Assembly: GCA_021513715.1 (NCBI GenBank)
Contig: CP084167.1
Location: forward strand, 1,752,571-1,816,570
Source of the DNA: Candidatus Heimdallarchaeum endolithica
GTDB taxonomy: Archaea > Asgardarchaeota > Heimdallarchaeia > Heimdallarchaeales > Heimdallarchaeaceae
Reading direction: 5' to 3'
DNA length: 64,000 nt
Under the pieces are notes generated by a model, which was not told where the DNA came from, made no database searches, and saw only the letters and a program-made list of their open reading frames with translations. The translations under genes and the position numbers were made by a program. This document shows, piece after piece, positions 35,575 through 43,880 of the stretch (position 1 is the first letter of the stretch; each line of letters opens with the position of its first letter).

Positions 35575-36642
35575 TTACTCCTTATAACCCCATTTTTCTA
35601 TCATATCAATCCATTCATTAGTTATTTTTTCTTTTTCTTCTGGAGGAATAGAATAACTTGCTGCTTTAAATTCTTTAATCGAATCAAGATATGAACTGAT
35701 TATTGGTTTTACTTCGTTAAAATCTCCTAAAGATAATTTATCATAAATTCTTTTGAGATTCTCTAAAGGATTTGCAACTAGATCCTCATATTTAACTTCT
35801 ACATAGTGCCCCTCTGGGAGATTTTGGATATCTTCATATAACCTTTTATGCATTGTTTTGTAAGTTGATAAAATTAGTTCATCCAAGTCGTAAGTTCTTT
35901 TTTGAAATTCATAGTATTTAATATTATGTTTGTGTAATTTTCTTGTTGAATAGAATACATGATATGGATTTCTATAAATATGTACAAATTTTGCTTTTGG
36001 AAAAATTTCATGTAGGATTTTCACTTTTGCTGTATCAGATGGATTTTTCAGTACTAGTTGTTTTCCTCCTTTTGCCAAGGTTAACTTCTTTATCATGTAC
36101 TCAAAGCTTTCCTTAAATTCCTTAATGACTTTTTTTTCAGCGTTTTCAAAGGTTAATGTTTTCATGTATTTATCTAAATGTCTTGGAAAGGCAATAGCTG
36201 CTAGAGGAGAGTGAAGACATAAACTCATTATCGCAAATTCATGTTCATGTGGCATACGAGGAGACATTCGAACATTATCTGTTGGTCTCTTCTTAGGAGT
36301 AAAGGGAGCCATTAAATTGTGGATTAATTTATTACTTCCGCATATTAGATGTGGAAAAGCTGTTTCTGCCATAGACATATATTCAAATTGTGGATCTAAT
36401 GTTAATAATGTGTGAAGATGTGTTGTTCCACTTCTCCAGTGGCCAATAACAAAAATAGGTTCCTTATCAACATTAATTTGTTTTATTTTTTTTCCAAAAC
36501 GAATTTTCTCATACCAGCGGAGAGGTGCTGTAATTAATACAATAATTGTAATCCCAATGAATTTTGGGACATATTTCAACTTAATTCTGAATCTTATTTG
36601 CCATAAAAGTTTAAACCAAGTAATTGTGTTACATCCAATAAT
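35575..36642 (-). CDS. PAPS-dependent sulfotransferase, probable AUU start
   Basis: The protein shows the 5'-phosphosulfate loop VIGHWRSGTTHLHTLLTLDP and the 3'-phosphate motif FVHIYRNPYHVFYSTRKLHK of the membrane-associated sulfotransferase family, which transfers sulfate from PAPS to hydroxyls of lipids or sugars. The first conventional start is TTG 36579, but the frame stays open to 36660. The added sequence TITWFKLLWQIRFRIKLKYV fits the family N-terminus. GAGGAGGT at 36650-36657 lies 8 bp before ATT at 36642, so I place the start there. A TAA at 36661-36663 closes the frame above it. Confidence 0.78.
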   Translation of the reverse strand: MIGCNTITWFKLLWQIRFRIKLKYVPKFIGITIIVLITAPLRWYEKIRFGKKIKQINVDKEPIFVIGHWRSGTTHLHTLLTLDPQFEYMSMAETAFPHLICGSNKLIHNLMAPFTPKKRPTDNVRMSPRMPHEHEFAIMSLCLHSPLAAIAFPRHLDKYMKTLTFENAEKKVIKEFKESFEYMIKKLTLAKGGKQLVLKNPSDTAKVKILHEIFPKAKFVHIYRNPYHVFYSTRKLHKHNIKYYEFQKRTYDLDELILSTYKTMHKRLYEDIQNLPEGHYVEVKYEDLVANPLENLKRIYDKLSLGDFNEVKPIISSYLDSIKEFKAASYSIPPEEKEKITNEWIDMIEKWGYKE

Positions 36643-36736
36643 GGTTATAACCTCCTCTATTTAGGAATAAAATGATATTTTTAAGTTTTAACATGAGGAA
36701 CACAGGCTTTCTCAGCTCCCTTTCAGACAGTTCTTT

Positions 36737-36757
36737 CCGAGAGCAAGATTTGCGTAC
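36737..36757 (+). mobile_element. Solo IS605-type right-end remnant
   Basis: The sequence from 36737, ending in GCAAGATTTGCGTAC, matches the reverse complement of the right end of the tnpB remnant at 62049-62071 in 22 of 23 bases (counting two flanking As). It contains the small hairpin GCAA-GAT-TTGC. No tnpB sequence is recognisable upstream. It lies in the spacer between the divergent sulfotransferase and gamma-glutamyltransferase genes, in a locally GC-richer stretch (36700-36757). Confidence 0.5.
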
Positions 36758-36883
36758 AAGAATTTTGTACAAAAATTAAGTTGATGTGCTATCACAAAGT
36801 CTAAGATAATTCAAAAGACACACATCATTAAAAATTATTTTTAAAAGAGAAAGATTTATGTTTTGTTTTGTTTCTTATTCGTA

Positions 36884-38497
36884 ATGAGAAGTGGAAGTAA
36901 ATCTATTAGGGTTCCAATATATGGAAAAAGAGGAATGGTCGCGTCAAGCCAGCCTTTAGCTTCAGAGGCAGGGATGAGGATTTTGCAACAAGGAGGAAAT
37001 GCTGCAGATGCAGCTGTTGCTGTTGCTGCAGCACTAAACGTTACTGAACCCACTTCTACTGGGATAGGCGGAGATTGTTTTTGTTTATATTGGGATAATA
37101 AAGAAAAAAAAGTTACAGGTATTAATGGAAGTGGAAGAGCACCTAGTAGCTTAACTTTAGAATTTTTACAAGAACAAGGAATAAAAAACAATTTACCTCC
37201 TTTTAGTGTTCATACTGTAACTGTCCCTGGTGCTGCAGCAGGATGGGTAGACACTGTTGAAAAATATGGGACAATGTCATTAAAAGAGATCTTAACTCCA
37301 GCTATAGAATTAGCTGAAAAAGGCTTTCCTGTTTCTCCAATCACTGCTTTTTTCTGGGATAAAGGAGTTAGACAACTAAAGAATGGACCAAATGCAGAAG
37401 AACTATTAATTAATGGGAGAGCTCCAAAAGAGGGTGAAATAATGAAAAACCCTACATTGGCGAATACATTCTGCGAATTAGCTGAACATGGAAAAGCAGG
37501 TTTTTACGAAGGTAGAATAGCTGAATCTATTATCGAATTATTAGAATCTCTTGGAGGTGTAATGACTTTAGATGATCTAAAAAATCATAAAAGTACATTT
37601 GACAAACCCATTTCTGTGAATTATAGAGGAGTTGATATCTTTGAAATTCCCCCTAATGGACAAGGAATAACTGCTTTAATAGCTCTAAACATTCTTGAAG
37701 AGTTTGATATCACAGACATTCAACACTTATCTTCAGAGTATTTTCATTTACTTATTGAAATAATGAGAATCGCTTTTGCAGATACAAGATGGTATGTTGC
37801 AGATCCTGATGTTGTTTTTATTCCAACTCTCGAACTTCTTTCTAAAGAATATGCCATAAAAAGAAAAATGCTGTTTAATCCTAATAAAGCTACAATAGAC
37901 ATTCAAAGAGGTTCTCCTTTTTCTAATTCTGATACTGTTTACTTCTGTGTTGTTGATGGAGAAGGAAATGCTTGCAGTTTTATTAACTCAAATTATATGG
38001 GTTTTGGAACAGGTCTTATTCCAAAAAAATGTGGCTTCACTTTACAAAATAGAGGGGCTAATTTTTCTCTTGATCCAAATCATCCAAATGTATTGGCCCC
38101 TAACAAAAGGCCTTATCATACTATAATACCAGGAATGGCAGTGCAGAATGGAGAATTATATGCCCCATTCGGGGTAATGGGTGGTTTCATGCAACCTCAA
38201 GGGCATGTTCAAATATTGGTAAATATGATAGATTATGAACTGAATCCTCAACAGGCACTAGATACACCAAGATTTTGCATTAGAGACGGAACAAGTAAAG
38301 GAAAGGTGGCCTTAGAAGAGGGAATAGATGTAACAGTAATGAGCGAATTAGCGAGAATGGGTCATGAAATTGTTCCAATAACAGGATGGGCAAGAGCAGT
38401 TTTTGGGAGAGGACAAATAATTAGAAGAAATCCTAAAACAGGAGTTCTTTGTGGAGGAACAGATCCACGAGCAGATGGTATCGTCATTGCATGGTAA
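36884..38497 (+). CDS. ggt: Gamma-glutamyltransferase
   Basis: The protein (about 537 residues from ATG 36884; a TTG at 36863 is less likely) is an Ntn-hydrolase that cleaves or transfers gamma-glutamyl groups. It shows GMVASSQPLASEAGMRILQQGGNAADAAVA, TGIGGDCF, and the autoprocessing site in NSDTVYFCVVD, with the threonine as the nucleophile of the small subunit, followed by NSNYMGFGTG. The C-terminus ending in GGTDPRADGIVIAW is typical. No signal peptide is seen, so it is probably cytoplasmic, as in many archaeal and YwrD-type members. Confidence 0.9.
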   Translation: MRSGSKSIRVPIYGKRGMVASSQPLASEAGMRILQQGGNAADAAVAVAAALNVTEPTSTGIGGDCFCLYWDNKEKKVTGINGSGRAPSSLTLEFLQEQGIKNNLPPFSVHTVTVPGAAAGWVDTVEKYGTMSLKEILTPAIELAEKGFPVSPITAFFWDKGVRQLKNGPNAEELLINGRAPKEGEIMKNPTLANTFCELAEHGKAGFYEGRIAESIIELLESLGGVMTLDDLKNHKSTFDKPISVNYRGVDIFEIPPNGQGITALIALNILEEFDITDIQHLSSEYFHLLIEIMRIAFADTRWYVADPDVVFIPTLELLSKEYAIKRKMLFNPNKATIDIQRGSPFSNSDTVYFCVVDGEGNACSFINSNYMGFGTGLIPKKCGFTLQNRGANFSLDPNHPNVLAPNKRPYHTIIPGMAVQNGELYAPFGVMGGFMQPQGHVQILVNMIDYELNPQQALDTPRFCIRDGTSKGKVALEEGIDVTVMSELARMGHEIVPITGWARAVFGRGQIIRRNPKTGVLCGGTDPRADGIVIAW

Positions 38498-38511
38498 GAG
38501 AAGGAATCAAT

Positions 38512-39954
38512 CTAATTTGAAAATACTAGAGATTTTACAACTACAGGAACAACCAAACCACCAGCTTTAGGTTTATCAACATCTATAAAATCTCCTTCTT
38601 CTACATCTATTTCATCAATTGAAACAATATTTTGTTTGACAGCTGTTTCTCGCACCATCACATTTCCTACTGAATTTGCTATATCCTTCTCAAAAACTAG
38701 AATTATTGGCAACTCATTTTCTATTGTTTTTGGAATTGCTTTTTCTATTCCTTTTACAAAAGTAGTTAATCCAGCATAAGAACCACCTATTGCACCTTTA
38801 AAGAGCAAGGCCACAATATCCTGACCATCTATTTTATCAAACAGTTTATAACTTTTAACTATAGCTTTTGAAATTGTTTCAACATCTAACCGTTTTCCAT
38901 TTAACTTTGGCTCGATTACAGGAATATTATGTAAAGGTAGAATAGTATTATCAGAAACGTGTGTTGTTACACCAGAAACTTTGAGAGTATATTGTCCTGC
39001 ACCAATTACTGTCGCTCTAATGAGTTCTTTAGGGGTGTAAAGAGACAAACTATGCTTTTTTACTAGTTTCAAAATCTCGCTACCTAAATACTTACCAAGA
39101 TCATTATAATCCCTTGTTGTCCTTTCATAAATATATTCAGCTACACCCCCAGAAAATGAGTATTTATCAATTTTCTCTTCAAATGATAAAGGGTTAGTCA
39201 TAAGTAATTTTTTTGCAAGATCTGATGAATGTTTTTTGAAAAGTAGATCAAACAAACTTTCTGCAAGAAATTTAGCTATTTTTTGCTTAATTTCCTCTGA
39301 AATATAGACTCCATAATCAAACTTTATTCCTATTAATGGTTCAAGAAAACGAATGGGTTCTTCAATTCTTATAATTCTATTTTCAGAGTCGAAGGCCAAC
39401 AGCCTCCCCCCAACATTAACACAAGAAGCATCAATAACTTTTCCATTAGAAACAACAGCAATATTTGATGTACCACCGCCAATATCGATATTAATTATAA
39501 TTTCACTATTTTCTTTTGAGTATTTTACCGCTCCAGAGCCCATAGCTGCGATAACTGATTCAAAATTAGGACCAGCTGTTGCAGCAACAAAACGACCAGC
39601 TTTGTGAGCGAGAGCTTTCACTAAATCTTCAGCATTGTGTTTTTTTGCGCTCTCACCAGTAATTATTACAGCCCCTGTATCGATATCGTCTGGTTTAATA
39701 TTAGCTTTTTTATATTCATCCTTAAGAAAATTGATGAGTTCAAAGTAGTTAATTGTTTGATTCTTAACATCTATTGGCGTAAGAATTATTTTTCCTCTAT
39801 ATAATATTTTTCTCTCTGTTACCTCAAATTTTAATCTCCCCTGTGGAGAATAAACCTTTTCTAGCTTTAATAAAGAATAAACAATATGGCTTGTAGTAGT
39901 TCCAACATCAATACCCAAACTTTTCAAATATATAGGTTTGTGCTCATCATCCAT
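38512..39954 (-). CDS. EutA-like reactivating-factor ATPase
   Basis: The 480-residue protein has an ASKHA-fold N-terminus (GIDVGTTTSHIVYSLLKLE) and phosphate-binding segments IINIDIGGGTSNIAVV and VNVGGRLLAFD, matching EutA, which reactivates B12-dependent ethanolamine ammonia-lyase. Neither the lyase subunits EutB/EutC nor other eut genes lie in the window, so the partner is elsewhere or differs. Its 3' end faces the convergent ggt gene with a 14-bp gap. Confidence 0.78.
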   Translation of the reverse strand: MDDEHKPIYLKSLGIDVGTTTSHIVYSLLKLEKVYSPQGRLKFEVTERKILYRGKIILTPIDVKNQTINYFELINFLKDEYKKANIKPDDIDTGAVIITGESAKKHNAEDLVKALAHKAGRFVAATAGPNFESVIAAMGSGAVKYSKENSEIIINIDIGGGTSNIAVVSNGKVIDASCVNVGGRLLAFDSENRIIRIEEPIRFLEPLIGIKFDYGVYISEEIKQKIAKFLAESLFDLLFKKHSSDLAKKLLMTNPLSFEEKIDKYSFSGGVAEYIYERTTRDYNDLGKYLGSEILKLVKKHSLSLYTPKELIRATVIGAGQYTLKVSGVTTHVSDNTILPLHNIPVIEPKLNGKRLDVETISKAIVKSYKLFDKIDGQDIVALLFKGAIGGSYAGLTTFVKGIEKAIPKTIENELPIILVFEKDIANSVGNVMVRETAVKQNIVSIDEIDVEEGDFIDVDKPKAGGLVVPVVVKSLVFSN

Positions 39955-40036
39955 CCTAATTCATAAAAAGGGATTCCACTTCTCTTTTAAATCTTTGTTT
40001 AAACGATAAGTAAAAAAGGTTCATATTGATTTTCCT

Positions 40037-40053
40037 ATCACTCACAAAAAAAC
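40037..40053 (+). repeat. Target-site duplication, left copy (17 bp)
   Basis: ATCACTCACAAAAAAAC abuts the element end and recurs exactly at 41075-41091. Confidence 0.85.
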
Positions 40054-41074
40054 TGTTCACTCAATAGACCTGGGTTACACTTTTGGGCACTAGAGAAACG
40101 TAAGGGTGATTCATAAATCTTTCTCCAGGAGTAAGGAGGTTAAGAGACTGGTGAGGACGACTAAAATTGTAGTACGAGCGATAGTAAGAGAGGTCGGAGT
40201 TGCAGTATTTTAGTCCTAATCTTTCCATCTCACGGATGATGGTTGGGTTCCATGTAGTCTTTCTACTTTTCCGCATGTTTCGGGGTGAAAAACTCTAGCT
40301 CTGATGTGTTTTATTCCTTCTGTTTGACACCAACGGGAGAAGGTACTTGTTCCTCCTCTAACGGAAGAGAAGAGTGCTCCATTGTCTGTGAGGATAGACT
40401 CGGGGTGACCATATTTTTCTATTGCTTCTTCTAGCAAGCTTATTATTTGCTCTTTTTTTGGCGCAAAAGGGTGAAGTTTAGCTCCTAGACAGAATCGTGA
40501 GTGATCATCTATTAGAGTTATGAGGTGGAGATGTTGTCCTTGTTCTTCTACCCAGAATGGTCCTTTCACATCTATCTGCCAGAGTTCGTTAGGTTTTTCT
40601 CGCTCAAATCTCTTGTATCGAGGTCTCTTCCTCTTTTTCCTATTACTCCACAGAGGAAGACCAAGCTCTCCTATTACTTTAATTACTGTATTTCGCGATA
40701 ATCCTCTTCCTTCTTTCTTCAACAGATAAGCTATCTTCTCCACATTCATTCCTTGTTTTATTCTTAACTCCCTTATCCTCTCTCTTAACTCCTCATCTAC
40801 TTTCCTGTGTATAGTTTTTGGTCTGGAAGATCTATCCTTCCACCATTCTCCTTCAGGGTTCTTTCTGAACCTCTTTAACCACTTATACACAAACTTCCTA
40901 CTCACCATATAGTCGTGAGCTACCTTTTTTATCTTCTCTTTTCTCCTTCCAAAGCTTTTTTAACCACAATCTTTCTTAGTCTCTCTAGGTTACGTTCGGG
41001 TTTGTTCATGTTTAATCACTTACCCTCGTAACCCACTTTCTATTTATTTGTTACCAACGTAGGTAGAGTATACA
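40054..41074 (-). mobile_element. Decayed IS481-like insertion sequence, 1021 bp
   Basis: This second copy of the 21999-23008 element lies in the opposite orientation, from TGTTCACTC to GAGTATACA on the + strand, flanked by exact 17-bp direct repeats. It is 11 bp longer than copy 1. Two 5-bp insertions in the transposase gene and one extra A in the leader account for this exactly. Confidence 0.88.
40061..41009 (-). pseudogene. IS481-like transposase pseudogene
   Basis: The reading frame corresponds to the 312-residue transposase at 22063-23001 and begins at ATG 41009 with MNKPERNLERLRK. A 5-bp insertion near 40940 (after the LEGE codons) shifts the frame, and a second 5-bp insertion near 40245 (just after the catalytic-Glu motif VERLHG) shifts it again. 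The central HTH and the DDE region remain readable. The enzyme cannot be made intact, but this copy could be moved in trans by the intact one, since both ends are preserved. Confidence 0.88.
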
Positions 41075-41091
41075 ATCACTCACAAAAAAAC
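41075..41091 (+). repeat. Target-site duplication, right copy (17 bp)
   Basis: Exact repeat of 40037-40053. Confidence 0.85.
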
Positions 41092-41136
41092 AATAAACTT
41101 TAAAATGTCTAATAAAACACCTAATTTAGATTAGTG

Positions 41137-42123
41137 ATGTCGCAATTAAATGTTGAAAAAACAGATTCATCTGAAGAAACTAAACTTGGTCCAAGAACAG
41201 AAAAAGAAGTTTGGCAAGATTGGGGAAAAAGTATTCTTTCATGGTTAGGAGACAAAATCCATTCTCCAATGGGTGTTTGGTTTATCAGTATCTGGTTGGT
41301 AAGCATCATCACAATGTGTATTACAAACTCGTTAAGAGGAGAACCTTTTTTCAAAGGACCTAGCTACTGGATAGGGGTTTTTCTTACTTATGGGTTAAAT
41401 GTAGGACAAGATCCTTCATACAGATTTATTGCTAAACCAGTAGTTAATTGGATTTTTGCACCAATGGTAGTGATTACCTTAGGAATAACGCTATTTATTT
41501 TACCTGATTGTGGATTCTTTAGAAATGGAGCTTTTCCTAAAGAGGAACTTGATTTCCAGAAAACATATATGTTTTTCAACACTGATGTTTGGGGAAGTAA
41601 TCTAGTCAACCCTGATCATCCAAAATGGACAGTAATGTATCTTTGGATTGTATGGATGCCAGTGTTTCTTGGAACTGCAATTACATCTATATACAACTAT
41701 ATTGTGTTCAAGAGAATAAAAAAGAGAAAAAGAACAATCCCTAAACCAACTAAAACCTTACTATATAGTTTAATATCAACTTTTATTGTTGGCGTTGCAA
41801 TGGCTTTAATGACAGGTAACATTGAGCTACGGTTTAGGGGAATCTTAAGATCTGTATTTATCGAAAGGAAGACAAATAGTTTCTTTATTTATGGAACACA
41901 ATACAATTTAAGTGGCCAATATCACCCTATTGGTTTGGCGTTAACGATGTGGTTAATAAATTTATTACCCTTTGCTCTTGTTTATATGATGTTTTTGATA
42001 ACTATGAACATCGATAAGATATGGATTAATAGAAAAAAAATTGTTGAAAATATAAAGACCAAAATAAAGAGAGAAAAAGTCGGTGACTTGTTCCACGAAC
42101 AGCAAAAAATCAATCAAAATTAA
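41137..42123 (+). CDS. Unknown multi-pass membrane protein
   Basis: The 328-residue protein starts at ATG 41137 (GTG 41134 directly before it is possible). A charged N-terminus of about 45 residues is followed by five or six hydrophobic helices (about 48-70, 78-95, 103-125, 165-190, 205-225, 268-292) and a basic C-terminal tail. I do not recognise the family. The decayed IS481-like copy ends 45 bp upstream of its start, so its promoter region lies next to the element end. Confidence 0.45.
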   Translation: MSQLNVEKTDSSEETKLGPRTEKEVWQDWGKSILSWLGDKIHSPMGVWFISIWLVSIITMCITNSLRGEPFFKGPSYWIGVFLTYGLNVGQDPSYRFIAKPVVNWIFAPMVVITLGITLFILPDCGFFRNGAFPKEELDFQKTYMFFNTDVWGSNLVNPDHPKWTVMYLWIVWMPVFLGTAITSIYNYIVFKRIKKRKRTIPKPTKTLLYSLISTFIVGVAMALMTGNIELRFRGILRSVFIERKTNSFFIYGTQYNLSGQYHPIGLALTMWLINLLPFALVYMMFLITMNIDKIWINRKKIVENIKTKIKREKVGDLFHEQQKINQN

Positions 42124-42285
42124 TATTTTTACCAACTTTACTTATTTTTATATTTATTTTTGTTTAGTATAGACAATTAAAAACATTTTAACAATGATTA
42201 TGTATCAGAAGAAATTGTAATAATAAATGAAAGGATATATAACTTAAGAAAAAAAATTACTGTAAAAAGAGATATATGAATCCTC

Positions 42286-43206
42286 ATGATTAGCTCAAAT
42301 AACAAACTTGATTCAAGAGAAAGAAGAAATAAGGTTGTTTTGCTAGCTGAGGATTTAATAAAAATTTATAGGACTGGTGAAAGTGAAACACAAGCACTTA
42401 GAGGAGTTTCATTAAAAGTTCATGAAGGAGAAAAGGTTTTTCTTATTGGTCCTTCTGGAAGTGGAAAAACAACATTAGTAAATATTTTAGCAGGAATTGA
42501 TAAACCTACTTCTGGCAAAGTGTTTTGGGAAGATTTAAGGGAAGATATTACAAGAAGTTCTCACGAAGCAATTATAAAAAATAGGAGAAACTATGTGGGA
42601 GTAATTTTTCAAGATTCAAAACTTATACCTCATTTAACAGTAGAAGAGAATATTAGATTAACAGCACATTACGCAAATTTAGACAGTGATGAAACAGAAA
42701 AAAGATTGGAATTCATCTTAAAATTTATGGGGATATGGGAAAAAAGAAATAAAAAACAGAATAAACTCTCTGGAGGAGAACAAAAAAGAGCAGCAATAGC
42801 TTCTACTTTAATTACTAACCCTAGAATAATCATAGGCGACGAGCCAACAGGAAATTTAGACATAGTCACTTCCAATAAAATACTTGATCTACTAGATAAA
42901 ATAAATGTAGAATTAAACGTTGCTTTACTAATAGTGACCCATTCACAACTTGTAGCACAAAGAGCTGATAGGATTATAGAATTTAGTGACGGAGTAATTC
43001 TAGCGCAACATAGTAAAAATATTCAATTAAGAGAACTAAAGAGAACTAGAGAATTAGAAATGGATAGACAGAACAGGATTCACATCCCACAATCAATTCT
43101 CGAAGAACTAAACAATCCAAAACATTTTACAATTAATTTAGAAAACAAAAAAATTGTCCTACGGCCCATATATCAACAAGAGGATGAACGTGAAAATATA
43201 GGTTAA
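42286..43206 (+). CDS. LolD/MacB-type ABC ATPase with C-terminal AbrB-like segment
   Basis: The 306-residue protein has Walker A GPSGSGKTTLVNIL, signature LSGGEQKRAAIAS, Walker B IIGDEPTGNLD and H-loop LIVTHSQLVAQ, typical of the LolD/MacB/FtsE class. After about residue 250 comes an extra 45-residue segment, MDRQNRIHIPQSILEELN...INLENKKIVLRPI. It resembles the AbrB/SpoVT swapped-hairpin domain (RI.IP..I.EEL). No MacB-type permease is adjacent; the next gene encodes a small 2-3 TM protein. A TATA-like GGATATATAACTTA lies upstream near 42233-42246. Confidence 0.78.
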   Translation: MISSNNKLDSRERRNKVVLLAEDLIKIYRTGESETQALRGVSLKVHEGEKVFLIGPSGSGKTTLVNILAGIDKPTSGKVFWEDLREDITRSSHEAIIKNRRNYVGVIFQDSKLIPHLTVEENIRLTAHYANLDSDETEKRLEFILKFMGIWEKRNKKQNKLSGGEQKRAAIASTLITNPRIIIGDEPTGNLDIVTSNKILDLLDKINVELNVALLIVTHSQLVAQRADRIIEFSDGVILAQHSKNIQLRELKRTRELEMDRQNRIHIPQSILEELNNPKHFTINLENKKIVLRPIYQQEDERENIG

Positions 43207-43268
43207 AGGTGAAGTTACATTACATTAGAAAAATGAATTCTGTAATAAAAATATTAGGAGAAATTAAA

Positions 43269-43718
43269 ATGAAAGGCGACACAGAACAAACAATTAATAA
43301 AGAAAAAACAAAAAGCGAAACAGAAATCAAAAATGCTCAAATTCAAGCCAAATGGGATGTTATTCTACTAACAGGTTTTTTTTCATCTTTAGTGTTTTTT
43401 ATCATAGATGCAATAATTGCACTTATTTTTATATTTGGACTAAAAAGAGATGCAATATTGACTTTAGGAGCGTTTGAATATATTTTATTAGGTGAAGTAG
43501 CAATTGTAGTTATATGGGGAGCCTGTGTGGGTAATATTAAACAGTCAGTAGTGATTCAAAAAGTAAAAGAAAAAATAACAAAATCAGAAACAATAAATAA
43601 ATTTACAATTAGAGAAGCAACCTTTAACGCTATTTCATATTATTTTGCTGGAGCATTTCTATTCATTTATTTGATTGTATTGCACAAAATATTGCAAATT
43701 TTAGTAGAAATTACATAA
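43269..43718 (+). CDS. Small membrane protein following the ABC ATPase
   Basis: I choose ATG 43269 because AGGAG lies 8 bp upstream; the frame opens earlier at 43209, directly after the ATPase stop. The 149-residue protein has a charged N-terminus (about 30 residues), then hydrophobic helices at about 32-60, 70-92 and 128-148. I recognise no family. Tight placement after the ATPase gene suggests it is a membrane partner. Confidence 0.5.
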   Translation: MKGDTEQTINKEKTKSETEIKNAQIQAKWDVILLTGFFSSLVFFIIDAIIALIFIFGLKRDAILTLGAFEYILLGEVAIVVIWGACVGNIKQSVVIQKVKEKITKSETINKFTIREATFNAISYYFAGAFLFIYLIVLHKILQILVEIT

Positions 43719-43880
43719 TAGATCACAAAAAAAATCTATAAATTTTAAAGAAATTAAAGGTACAAGAGGATATAATTTAAACAAGCCATCAATGACACCC
43801 AAAAAGTTTATTAAGTTTCTGTTGATTCTATAATTGCCTCCATTTATTTACTTTAAATGGAAAAAAAGGTGAATTAAAAA

